Below, in pieces: positions 1-5,323 of a DNA stretch of 5,323 nucleotides. The notes under the pieces were generated by a model that saw only the letters and a list, made by a program, of their open reading frames with translations, was not told where the DNA came from and searched no databases. A program made the position numbers and the translations under genes. Source of the DNA: an uncultured Clostridia bacterium (lineage in GTDB: Bacteria > Bacillota > Clostridia > Oscillospirales > Oscillospiraceae); the NCBI GenBank assembly GCA_937907975.1, contig CALEQS010000263.1:1-5323 (forward strand), in the 5' to 3' direction. Within the stretch, counting starts at the first letter, position 1; every line of letters begins with the position of its first letter.

Positions 1-226
1 TCTGGCTGTCATAGGCGTAGTAGCTCAGCGTCTTGGCGTCCGGGTGCTTGGGGTCAATGAGCTGATCCACGCCGCCCACTGCCCGGGCCACATTCTCCAG
101 CTCTCTCGGCCCCATGCCGAATCGGGGCAGGTCGATGAACTGAAACTTCACCCGCCGCTCCTGAAAATAGCGCTGGGCCTTCTTCGTGTCAAAGCATTTG
201 TTCTTGCCGTAGATCTGAATGTTCAT
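1..226 (-). CDS. ArsC/Spx-fold thioredoxin-like protein (arsenate reductase family), 3' end cut by window
   Basis: The reverse strand from 226 reads 75 codons without a stop and continues past the window edge. The protein begins MNIQIYGKNKCFDTKKAQRYF, followed by a short strand and VKFQFIDL. This is the N-terminal pattern of the ArsC/Spx/YffB thioredoxin-fold family: beta strand, a loop with one Cys (C11), a helix of the form TKKAxxYF, then a second strand. There is a single Cys with no CXXC, so it resembles ArsC-type proteins more than redox-switch Spx. The later residues that would decide between arsenate reductase and a non-catalytic relative are missing. The ATG overlaps the thyX stop as ATGA, and GGGGGAG (235-241) lies 8 nt upstream inside thyX, so translation is probably coupled to thyX. 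True arsenate reduction is unproven; many clostridial members carry this name by fold only. Confidence 0.8.
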   Translation of the reverse strand, partial: MNIQIYGKNKCFDTKKAQRYFQERRVKFQFIDLPRFGMGPRELENVARAVGGVDQLIDPKHPDAKTLSYYAYDSQ

Positions 227-1008
227 TTTTCGGACTCCCCCGCGTGAATGGCGGCGTATTTGGCCTGCACTTCCTTCATATTGCCGCAGCTCATCCTGCC
301 CTCGGGGCAGCGGCCGGTGACCACGCAGCTGGGGCCGCTCTGGGCAAACAGGTTGGGGGCCACTGCATATACCAGCCGGTACATCTCCTCTGCCAGCGCC
401 CGGATCTCCCACTGAGCCCGGTTGCAGCAGCGGATGGCAAAGAAATTGTTCAGGCTGCGGGCATTCATCGTGACCACCATCTTGGTCTCACAGGCGTTGG
501 GCAGCACAAAGCGGGCGTCCTCATTGGCCTGCTTCTCCGCCTTGCTGTGGGCCTCCTTCTCGCTGAAGCCCTGGGCGAGGAACTCCGCCTCGTGCTTCTT
601 CGTCAACGATTCGGCGATGGCCAGGTAGTGCGCGCCCTCCTCCCGCATAGCCTTCAGGAACAGCTCCTTGGACGCGGGGTCGGCCTCCACCTCCGGCGGG
701 ATCACAAACCGGAAGTCGTCCAGCCGCACATAGCGCTGGCTCTGGACGGAATAGGATGCAATGCGGTGGCGGGTGATCTGCGCCAGCAGAGCCCGGGACA
801 CACCCTCGATGGCAAAGGTGAAGCTGGCGTGCTCCGTGGGGCTGGCATGGCCCAGGTTGGACAGCATTTTGAGGAATTTCGCGCTCTTCTCCGGGGTCAG
901 ATCCTCCATCAGTTTATCCACACCCACAGCAGAATAACACAGCTTGGCCGCGGCGGCCACCACCCGCTCCGGTTCCGGGGTGTGGGCGATCAGATCAACT
1001 TTCAGCAT
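223..1008 (-). CDS. thyX: Flavin-dependent thymidylate synthase ThyX
   Basis: 261 aa. ThyX makes dTMP from dUMP in the cytoplasm, using methylenetetrahydrofolate as carbon donor and FAD/NADPH for reduction, and replaces ThyA in many anaerobes. The start MLKVDLIAHTPEPERVV is the usual family N terminus. The signature RHR(X7)S is RHRIASYSVQS at residues 80-90. Further conserved blocks are the SPTEHASFTF stretch (about 56-65), DARFVLPNA near 164-172, and NARSLNNFFAIRCCNRAQWEIR at about 182-203. The tail holds extra cysteines (C228, C234, C241 plus C194/C195). I chose ATG at 1008 because AGGAGG (1017-1022) sits 8 nt upstream; in-frame ATGs at 1029 and 1026 lie on the far side of that site and would translate the ribosome binding site itself. 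The stop overlaps the next gene's start by 4 nt (ATGA), so thyX is the first gene of an operon with the ArsC-like gene. Confidence 0.97.
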   Translation of the reverse strand: MLKVDLIAHTPEPERVVAAAAKLCYSAVGVDKLMEDLTPEKSAKFLKMLSNLGHASPTEHASFTFAIEGVSRALLAQITRHRIASYSVQSQRYVRLDDFRFVIPPEVEADPASKELFLKAMREEGAHYLAIAESLTKKHEAEFLAQGFSEKEAHSKAEKQANEDARFVLPNACETKMVVTMNARSLNNFFAIRCCNRAQWEIRALAEEMYRLVYAVAPNLFAQSGPSCVVTGRCPEGRMSCGNMKEVQAKYAAIHAGESEK

Positions 1009-1036
1009 TGTAACTTCCTCCTGCATCAACTATAAT
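1008..1036 (+). promoter_or_regulatory. Candidate sigma-70-type promoter for the MBL-fold gene
   Basis: Plus strand: -35 TTGTAA (1008-1013, 4 of 6), exactly 17 bp spacer, perfect -10 TATAAT (1031-1036). Transcription would begin near 1043, giving a leader of about 35 nt. The -35 box touches the thyX start codon, and the element faces the thyX promoter head-on. Confidence 0.6.
1017..1022 (-). promoter_or_regulatory. Ribosome binding site that fixes the thyX start
   Basis: AGGAGG on the minus strand, 8 nt before the ATG at 1008. It lies inside the seven codons that would be added by starting at the upstream ATG at 1029, so the shorter 261-residue form is favoured. Confidence 0.85.
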
Positions 1037-1046
1037 AATTAAAGCA

Positions 1047-1075
1047 ATTTTATCATATCCCGCGAGGTAACACAA
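1047..1075 (-). promoter_or_regulatory. Candidate sigma-70-type promoter for thyX
   Basis: Minus strand: -35 TTGTGT (1070-1075), 17-bp spacer, -10 TAAAAT (1047-1052, 5 of 6 match). Predicted transcription start is near 1040, giving a leader of about 30 nt before thyX. The -35 box is a weak match (3 of 6). An alternative AT-rich -10 (TATTAT, 1033-1038 region) exists but has no convincing -35. The -35 lies just before the start codon of the opposite gene at 1078. Confidence 0.5.
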
Positions 1076-1077
1076 GA

Positions 1078-1974
1078 ATGGAACTGAAACAGGCCCTGGG
1101 CAATACCTGGTATCTGGATGACTGGCAGCTCATCCCCCTCTACAAATTAGACGCGCACCACTGCGTTCTGCTGGACTCCGGACTCTACGAACAGCGTCAG
1201 GAGATCGAGGACGCCCTGCAGAGCGCCGGTCTCACGCCGGTGGGCATTCTCGGCACCCATGCCCACAATGACCACTCCTCCAACCACCACTATTTTCAGC
1301 AGAAGTATCATCTGCCCGTGGCGCTGTCTCTGGGCGAGGCGGCGGTGTGCTGTACGGCAGAAAACCTGAAAAGTCTCTTTTTCATGGATTCCATGCAGGA
1401 CTTTCTCTCCAACGAGCGGGTGAGCCATATGGTCGTACAGGCGGACCGCGTCATCCTGCCCCAGGAGAATGAGATCGACTTCTGCGGCGCAGAGTTTGGC
1501 ATCATCCGCACCCCCGGCCACTCGGCGGACCACATCGCCATCCGCACCCCGGACGATGTGCTCTACCTGGGGGACGCCCTGCTCACCGGAGACGAGCTGA
1601 ACACCGCCCGCTTCCCCTACCACTTCTGCTTCCAGCGGGCCGTTGAGACCATGCGGACACTGAAAAACATCCCCGCCAAGCGCTATCTCACCGCCCACAA
1701 GGGCGTCTACGAGACACTGGGTGATCTGCCCGAGCGGAACATTCGGCTCATCGAGAGCCGGGCGGAGCGCATTTTAAAGCTCATTGACCGCCCGCTCAAC
1801 CTGAGTGAGCTCAGTCTGCGCGTCTGCGCCGACTTCCACCTGCGCTCCCGCGTCCGGGGCGCCGTGGCCCTCTATGAGCGCAATATCCGCTGTTATCTGG
1901 AATATCTACTGGACACCGGCCGGCTGGAGTCTGTCCCCAAGGACGGCATTTTCTATTACCGGCCAAAGGTCTGA
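1078..1974 (+). CDS. MBL-fold metallo-hydrolase with C-terminal winged-helix-like domain
   Basis: 298 aa. The metallo-beta-lactamase fold is clear: THAHNDHSSN carries H61, H63, D65 and H66; H148 is in TPGHSADH; D166 is in LYLGDALLTGD; H207 is in TAHKG. All expected ligands for a two-metal (usually Zn) centre are present, so a hydrolase of the glyoxalase II-like/lactonase-like branch is likely, but the substrate cannot be read from the sequence. Residues about 237-297 (LNLSEL..., then a helix ALYERNIRCYLEYLLDTGRLE and a hairpin-like SVPKDGIFYYRP) look like a winged-helix module of the sort found at the C terminus of LACTB2-like MBL proteins. No signal peptide or membrane segment, so cytoplasmic. 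The start ATG has a modest GAGG (1064-1067) 10 nt upstream. It is a single-gene unit, divergent from thyX and convergent with mnmE. The fold is nearly certain; the role is unknown. Confidence 0.93.
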   Translation: MELKQALGNTWYLDDWQLIPLYKLDAHHCVLLDSGLYEQRQEIEDALQSAGLTPVGILGTHAHNDHSSNHHYFQQKYHLPVALSLGEAAVCCTAENLKSLFFMDSMQDFLSNERVSHMVVQADRVILPQENEIDFCGAEFGIIRTPGHSADHIAIRTPDDVLYLGDALLTGDELNTARFPYHFCFQRAVETMRTLKNIPAKRYLTAHKGVYETLGDLPERNIRLIESRAERILKLIDRPLNLSELSLRVCADFHLRSRVRGAVALYERNIRCYLEYLLDTGRLESVPKDGIFYYRPKV

Positions 1975-1977
1975 GGT

Positions 1978-2165
1978 CTCCCGCTATCCATTGCGAATTT
2001 CGCCAAAAGGGCGAAAGAGCTGGTCTCACCGAGTTCCGCCCACCGCAGTGGGCAGAATAAATTGAAATATCGAAAACGGGTGGAATTTACTTCCACCTGT
2101 TTTCTCACATCAGTCCGCAAGTGTGCGAGCGAAGCGAGTGCGCGCCGCGGACTGCATCCCCTCGC
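1978..2165. repeat. Hairpin-rich intergenic element, possible dispersed repeat
   Basis: The gap between two convergent genes contains a chain of inverted repeats. These are TTTCGCC/GGCGAAA (1998-2004 with 2010-2016), GCCCAC/GTGGGC (2038-2043 with 2048-2053), a 14-bp stem (2072-2104) and CAGTCCGC/GCGGACTG (2111-2118 with 2147-2154). The last encloses a purine-rich GCGAGCGAAGCGAG tract (2126-2139). No gene with a ribosome binding site is visible. The wording of several segments resembles intergenic sequence I recall from Faecalibacterium and related Oscillospiraceae, where spurious ORFs often arise from it. That recollection is unverified and only one copy lies in this window, so the repeat status is inference; the palindromes are directly visible. 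Boundaries are approximate. Confidence 0.4.
2072..2104. terminator. Bidirectional intrinsic terminator-like hairpin
   Basis: A 14-bp stem, GAAAACGGGTGGAA pairing with TTCCACCTGTTTTC (one G-T wobble), around a 5-nt TTTAC loop. The GC-rich core is flanked by an A-run on one side and a T-run on the other, so it reads as a terminator-like structure on both strands. It lies about 100 bp after the MBL gene stop (plus) and downstream of mnmE (minus). Confidence 0.6.
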
Positions 2166-2168
2166 AGG

Positions 2169-2203
2169 AAAGGCCGGGTGCCCGTTGGGCATCCGGCCTT
2201 TTT
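2169..2203 (+). terminator. Strong intrinsic terminator between convergent genes
   Basis: A 15-bp stem (2169-2183 with 2187-2201, one G-T wobble, 3-nt GTT loop) whose core AAGGCCGGGTGCCC pairs with GGGCATCCGGCCTT. On the plus strand it ends in five T (2199-2203). It begins 6 bp past the mnmE stop seen from the other side, so mnmE transcripts also run straight into it. On the minus strand the U-tract is only TTT then CC, so termination there would be weaker. Confidence 0.8.
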
Positions 2204-2209
2204 GAGAAT

Positions 2210-3562
2210 TTATTTCCCTACGCAGAACCGCTCAAAGATGCGGTTGGTCACATCATCTTTGACCACCCGGCCTGTGACCTCGCCCAGCGCGTCCAGCGCC
2301 AACTCCACATCAGACAGGGTGGCATCCGGGGTCATGCCCCGCTCCATGCCCTCAAACACCGCCTGAAGGCACTCCGAGGCCCGCTGCACCGCCTCCGCCT
2401 GACGGCGGGAGGTCAGCAGTTCACCGCTGTCACCACCGCCCTCCGGGAAGCGGCGGCCGATCTCCCGCTCCAGCGCGTCCAGTCCCTCCCCGGTGACGGA
2501 GGACAGGGCGATCACACCGGGAATGTCCGGCAGTGTAAACGTGGGTCGGTCCGCTTTAGTGGCCAGCACAATGGTCTGAGGGGCTGACTGCGCCAGTTTC
2601 AAAATGGCCTGATCTTCCTCTGTGAGCGGTCCGGAGCCGTCCACCAGCACCAGCGCCAGCTCGGCCCGATCCAGCGCCGCCCGGGAGCGCTCCACGCCGA
2701 TGCGCTCCACCGTGTCCTCAGTATCGCGCAGACCGGCGGTGTCGATGAGCCGCAGAAGCGTGCCGCCCACCACCGCCTTTTCCTCCACCGTGTCCCGGGT
2801 CGTTCCGGGAATGTCAGTGACGATGGCACGGTCATAGCCCAGCAGGGCGTTCAGCAAGCTGGACTTCCCGCCGTTGGGCCGTCCGACGATGGCACAGGGC
2901 ACACCGTCATAAAGCCGCCGTCCCCGGCAATAGGTGGCGGCCAGCCGGCGCAGTTCCTCCGCCGCACGGCCCACCTGGGCGGTGATCTCCGACTCATCAA
3001 AGGGCTCCAGATCCTCGTCGGAGTAATCCAGCACTACGTCAAAATGCGCCATCAGTGTGACCAGTTCATCATAGATCGCGCTGATCTTCCGGCTCATGGC
3101 ACCGCCCAGCTGGCTGGCGGCGCACCGGGCGGCAGCAGGAGTCTCCGCGTCGATGAGGTCGATGACTGCCTCCGCCTGAGTCAGGTCCATCCGCCCGTTC
3201 AGAAACGCACGGCGGGTAAATTCTCCTGCCTTCGCCTGCCGCACGCCCAGCGCGAACAGCGCCTCCAGCGCCGCAGTCAGCACTGCGGGAGAGCCGTGGC
3301 ACTGCAGCTCTGCCGTGTCCTCGCCGGTATAGCTCCGGGGGGCTTTGGAATAGGTGGCAAGGCACTTATCCAGCACCCGCCCCTGCTCATCCCGGAGCGT
3401 ACCGTAAACCAATGTCCCCGCAGGGTGGGCACTCAGCTCACCGCCCCCCGCGGGCGTGAAAAGCCGTTCCACGGCACTTAAACTCTCCGGTCCGGAGAGA
3501 CGGACGATGCCGATGGCGCTCCGGGCAGAGCCGGTGGCAATGGCCGCGATCGTATCTCCCAT
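2210..3562 (-). CDS. mnmE: tRNA uridine-5-carboxymethylaminomethyl modification GTPase MnmE (TrmE)
   Basis: 450 aa, the usual family length. With MnmG, MnmE installs the carboxymethylaminomethyl (or aminomethyl) group on uridine-34 of certain tRNAs in the cytoplasm, using a folate one-carbon unit and GTP hydrolysis. The N-terminal tetrahydrofolate-binding domain opens GDTIAAIAT and includes GEFTRRAFLNGRMDLTQAEA (about 113-132). The inserted Ras-like G domain has P-loop GRPNGGKSS (227-235), TTRD (254-257), DTAG (274-277) and TKAD (335-338), where NKxD is usual. The protein ends FCVGK with the conserved Cys447. GTG at 3565 and ATG at 3562 are adjacent in frame; I prefer ATG, which is 9 nt from GAGGGG (3572-3577), but GTG (6 nt) is possible and gives 451 aa. 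The lipid-kinase stop is only 2-5 nt upstream, so the pair is likely translationally coupled. Confidence 0.97.
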   Translation of the reverse strand: MGDTIAAIATGSARSAIGIVRLSGPESLSAVERLFTPAGGGELSAHPAGTLVYGTLRDEQGRVLDKCLATYSKAPRSYTGEDTAELQCHGSPAVLTAALEALFALGVRQAKAGEFTRRAFLNGRMDLTQAEAVIDLIDAETPAAARCAASQLGGAMSRKISAIYDELVTLMAHFDVVLDYSDEDLEPFDESEITAQVGRAAEELRRLAATYCRGRRLYDGVPCAIVGRPNGGKSSLLNALLGYDRAIVTDIPGTTRDTVEEKAVVGGTLLRLIDTAGLRDTEDTVERIGVERSRAALDRAELALVLVDGSGPLTEEDQAILKLAQSAPQTIVLATKADRPTFTLPDIPGVIALSSVTGEGLDALEREIGRRFPEGGGDSGELLTSRRQAEAVQRASECLQAVFEGMERGMTPDATLSDVELALDALGEVTGRVVKDDVTNRIFERFCVGK

Positions 3563-3567
3563 CACAC

Positions 3568-4452
3568 TCAGCCCCTCATAACGCGGATGGCCTGATGGTT
3601 ATTTACAATGTGCGCCTTATCCACATCGCCGCCGTACTCACCGTCCAGCGTCCACGCTACCGCTTCTTCGCATTCAAAGGTGATGTCTCCGGACTGGAAG
3701 CCGATCACATTGCCGTCCGGCTGTTTGCTGATCAGCGCAGACAGGATGGTATTCAACTCCTCAAGCGTCTGGGGATTCTTGACCAGCATCACCTCAAACA
3801 GACCGTCATCCAGCTTGACGTGGGACTTTTTGATGCCCTGGAATCCGCCCACAGAGATGGAATCGGAGACCATGCCATAGATAAAGTCGCCTTCAATGTT
3901 CTCCCCATCGTGGGTGACCTTCATATGATAAGGCCGCAGCTGGGTCAGGCTCTTGATGCCGCCCAGCACATAGGCCAGATGGCCCAGCGCATTTTTGGAC
4001 GCCTGCGGCGTGGCATAGCTCACCTCGGAAAACACGCCGAAGGCCGCCACATAGACAAAGGGCCTGCCGTTGAACGCGCCCATATCGCACGGGCAGGGGC
4101 TGCCCTCCACTGCCAGCTGGGCCGCCTTCATCAGGTTTGCGGGCAGCTTGAGGGTCTTGGAAAAATCATTGGTAGTACCTGCCGGGATATAACCCACCGT
4201 GTGGATTTTTCCCGGCTTGGACAGCAGCCCGGTGACCACCTCGTTCAGGGTGCCGTCGCCGCCGCAGCAGACGATGTGGTCATACTGATCCCCCAGCTCC
4301 GCCGCCGTCTTGGTGGCGTCGCCCCGGAACAGGGTGGGGTGGACGGTCACTTCATAGCCCGCAGTTGCAAAGAGATACACCACATCATGCAGGTGCTGGG
4401 CGATCCGCTTTTTCCCCGCATGGGGGTTATAGATGAACAGCAGACGCTTCAT
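3568..4452 (-). CDS. YegS/DagK-family lipid kinase (probable diacylglycerol kinase)
   Basis: 294 aa, typical for soluble bacterial diacylglycerol kinase-like proteins (DgkB/YegS/BmrU type). The family phosphorylates diacylglycerol or a similar lipid at the inner membrane face, recycling it to phosphatidate. Seen in order: NPHAGKK near the N terminus (9-15), the nucleotide-binding GGDGTLNEV (64-72), IPAGTTNDF (89-97), the DDGLFEV block (215-221) and LDGEYGG (269-275), all hallmarks of the catalytic domain and the following beta-sandwich. No membrane segment is evident, as expected for a peripheral enzyme. The ATG at 4452 has AGGAGG (4461-4466) 8 nt upstream and its own promoter. The stop is 2-5 nt from the mnmE start, so the two form an operon. 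The exact lipid substrate is not decidable here; DgkB/DagK is likely, YegS-like specificity is the alternative. Confidence 0.92.
   Translation of the reverse strand: MKRLLFIYNPHAGKKRIAQHLHDVVYLFATAGYEVTVHPTLFRGDATKTAAELGDQYDHIVCCGGDGTLNEVVTGLLSKPGKIHTVGYIPAGTTNDFSKTLKLPANLMKAAQLAVEGSPCPCDMGAFNGRPFVYVAAFGVFSEVSYATPQASKNALGHLAYVLGGIKSLTQLRPYHMKVTHDGENIEGDFIYGMVSDSISVGGFQGIKKSHVKLDDGLFEVMLVKNPQTLEELNTILSALISKQPDGNVIGFQSGDITFECEEAVAWTLDGEYGGDVDKAHIVNNHQAIRVMRG
3572..3577 (-). promoter_or_regulatory. mnmE ribosome binding site inside the lipid-kinase 3' end
   Basis: GAGGGG on the minus strand lies within the last codons of the lipid-kinase gene, 9 nt before ATG 3562 and 6 nt before GTG 3565. Its position favours reinitiation by ribosomes finishing the upstream gene. 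Confidence 0.65.
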
Positions 4453-4485
4453 GGTAAGATCCTCCTGTGTATGCTTGTTTTTTGT

Positions 4486-4514
4486 ATTATCCTATTTTTG
4501 AGGGCAAAAAACAA
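4486..4514 (-). promoter_or_regulatory. Candidate promoter for the lipid kinase-mnmE operon
   Basis: Minus strand: -35 TTGTTT (4509-4514, 3 to 4 of 6), 17-bp spacer, -10 GATAAT (4486-4491, 5 of 6). Transcription would begin near 4479, leaving about 27 nt of leader containing the AGGAGG site. The surroundings are rich in T-runs, as is usual for promoters in such genomes. Confidence 0.55.
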
Positions 4515-4523
4515 CTAACATTT

Positions 4524-4563
4524 TGCAAACTTTTCCTCAAATCCTGCCCGCTGAGGGGTTGCA
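4524..4563. promoter_or_regulatory. Imperfect inverted repeat overlapping the ilvE -35 region
   Basis: TGCAA (4524-4528) pairs with TTGCA (4559-4563), and CCTCA (4535-4539) pairs with TGAGG (4552-4556), with unequal unpaired bases between the two arms. It reaches into the putative -35 box of the aminotransferase gene, so it could be an operator. It does not match the CodY consensus as I know it. It may also be chance. Confidence 0.2.
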
Positions 4564-4586
4564 GTTGAAAAAATGAGTGCTATAAT
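4559..4586 (+). promoter_or_regulatory. Extended -10 promoter for the aminotransferase gene
   Basis: A perfect TATAAT (4581-4586) preceded by TGC makes an extended -10 (TGCTATAAT). A weak -35, TTGCAG (4559-4564), lies 16 bp upstream. Transcription would start near 4593, giving a leader of about 48 nt, too short for a T-box or classical attenuator before the gene. Confidence 0.65.
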
Positions 4587-4640
4587 TACATTACTTCAAT
4601 CATTTAAACCAAGCAAATCTTTTACTGGGAGGCATCCTTT

Positions 4641-5323
4641 ATGCTCGACATCAAAATCGAACGTACGAAAACCCCGAAAGCCAAGCCGGCCGATGAGACC
4701 AAGCTGGGCTTCGGCAAGATCTTCACTGATCATATGTTCCTGATGGACTACACCGCCGGTGAGGGCTGGCACGATCCCCGCATCGTCCCCTATGCCCCGT
4801 TCCAGATGGATCCCGCCTGCGTGGTGTTCCACTATGCGCAGGAGCTGTTTGAGGGTCTGAAGGCCTACCGCACCGCCGCCGGCGACATCCAGCTGTTCCG
4901 CCCTGACTGCAACGCTCAGCGCTGCCAGGACTCCAGTGACCGTATGTGCGTGCCCAAGATCCCCGTGGAGGACTTTGTGCAGGCCGTTGAGGCGCTGGTG
5001 AATGTGGACCGCGACTGGGTGCCCCACACTGACGGTGCCTCCCTCTACATCCGTCCTTTCGTCATCGCCACCGACGTGGGCCTGGGTGTGCACGCCTCCA
5101 AGCACTACACCTTCTGCATCATCTGCTCTCCCTCCGGCGCCTACTATGCCGAGGGTCTGGCTCCCGTACGCATCTACGTTGAAGATCAGTACATCCGCGC
5201 CGCGCCCGGCCTGACCGGCTTCACCAAGTGCGGCGGCAACTACGCCGCCTCCATCAAGGCCGGTGAGATGGCTGAGGAGCAGGGCTACGCTCAGGTGCTG
5301 TGGCTGGACGGCGTGGAGAAGAA
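4641..5323 (+). CDS. ilvE: Branched-chain amino acid aminotransferase, 3' end cut by window
   Basis: 227 codons are visible and the frame is open to the window end; full-length relatives are about 340-360 aa. A class IV PLP-dependent aminotransferase of the larger BCAT type, it interconverts leucine, isoleucine and valine with their 2-oxo acids using glutamate/2-oxoglutarate in the cytoplasm. Family landmarks are GFGKIFTDHMFLMDY (23-37), FHYAQELFEGLKAYR (63-77), LYIRPFVIAT (135-144) and TKCGGNYAAS (195-204). K196 in the last is the expected PLP-binding lysine. The segment EQGYAQVLWLDGVEK then leads into the missing C-terminal half. The start ATG has GGGAGG (4627-4632) 8 nt upstream and a good promoter. 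Its position facing away from the lipid-kinase operon suggests an independent unit. Codons such as CGT, GGT and GCT appear more than in the neighbouring genes, consistent with good expression, though I did not count them. Confidence 0.95.
   Translation, partial: MLDIKIERTKTPKAKPADETKLGFGKIFTDHMFLMDYTAGEGWHDPRIVPYAPFQMDPACVVFHYAQELFEGLKAYRTAAGDIQLFRPDCNAQRCQDSSDRMCVPKIPVEDFVQAVEALVNVDRDWVPHTDGASLYIRPFVIATDVGLGVHASKHYTFCIICSPSGAYYAEGLAPVRIYVEDQYIRAAPGLTGFTKCGGNYAASIKAGEMAEEQGYAQVLWLDGVEK

Noticed and set aside
244..1035. A 263-codon open frame on the plus strand opposite thyX
   Set aside because: The opposite strand encodes an unmistakable ThyX. The frame has no recognisable motif and arises from GC-rich codon structure.
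1147..1698. A 183-codon minus-strand frame inside the MBL gene
   Set aside because: Gly/Val-rich composition typical of an antisense shadow; the plus-strand MBL motifs are complete.
1975..2027. Two GGTCTC copies (1975-1980 and 2022-2027) as a direct-repeat pair
   Set aside because: The shared word is six bases with little extension, so chance is sufficient.
2126..2139. GCGA-rich tract as a short tandem repeat or CRISPR-like unit
   Set aside because: Only about three imperfect GCGA units; no repeat-spacer spacing.
1956..2192. A 78-codon minus-strand frame across the convergent gap
   Set aside because: Its ATG lies inside a terminator stem and it lacks a ribosome binding site. Its wording is of the kind produced by repeat DNA, so I treat it as spurious.
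2123..2587. A 154-codon plus-strand frame crossing the terminator into mnmE
   Set aside because: It starts in hairpin DNA, has no ribosome binding site, and runs antisense to a conserved mnmE C terminus.
3595..4518. A 307-codon plus-strand open frame opposite the lipid kinase, longer than the real gene
   Set aside because: The minus strand carries all lipid-kinase motifs with an AGGAGG site and promoter. The plus frame has no family features and runs into the promoter region.
4587..4640. T-box or other leader riboswitch before the aminotransferase
   Set aside because: Only about 48 nt separate the predicted transcription start from the ATG, and no T-box sequence is present.

Overview
The window looks like chromosomal housekeeping DNA from a GC-rich, anaerobic, low-to-mid-complexity Clostridia genome, most likely of the Oscillospiraceae/Ruminococcaceae type found in the gut. 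This rests on strong AGGAGG-type ribosome binding sites 8 nt from the starts, GC-rich third codon positions combined with AT-rich promoters, a flavin-dependent thymidylate synthase with a Cys-rich tail, and an intergenic element of a style I associate with that group. The family-level placement is inference; nothing here fixes the genus.

Layout, left to right. (1) On the minus strand, thyX (223-1008) is followed by the first 75 codons of an ArsC/Spx-fold thioredoxin-like gene that runs off the left edge. The two overlap by ATGA and are almost certainly co-transcribed. (2) A 69-bp gap (1009-1077) carries two face-to-face promoters, one for thyX and one for the plus-strand gene. (3) A plus-strand MBL-fold hydrolase with a C-terminal winged-helix-like domain occupies 1078-1974. 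(4) A 235-bp convergent gap (1975-2209) is full of hairpins: at least two intrinsic-terminator-like stems and a palindrome-rich stretch that may be a dispersed repeat. (5) A minus-strand pair follows, a YegS/DagK-type lipid kinase (3568-4452) then mnmE (2210-3562), with only a few bases between them. (6) A 188-bp divergent gap holds a promoter for each side. (7) The plus-strand ilvE-like branched-chain aminotransferase starts at 4641 and is cut by the right edge after 227 codons.

The genes do not form one pathway: dTMP synthesis, a thiol-fold protein, a metallo-hydrolase, lipid phosphorylation, tRNA wobble-uridine modification and branched-chain amino acid metabolism. Each transcription unit has its own promoter. 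I find no CRISPR array, transposase, prophage gene, rRNA or tRNA. I do not see an undescribed system here. The best leads are the face-to-face promoter pair, the hairpin-rich intergenic element, the coupled gene pairs, and mnmE sitting without mnmG directly downstream.
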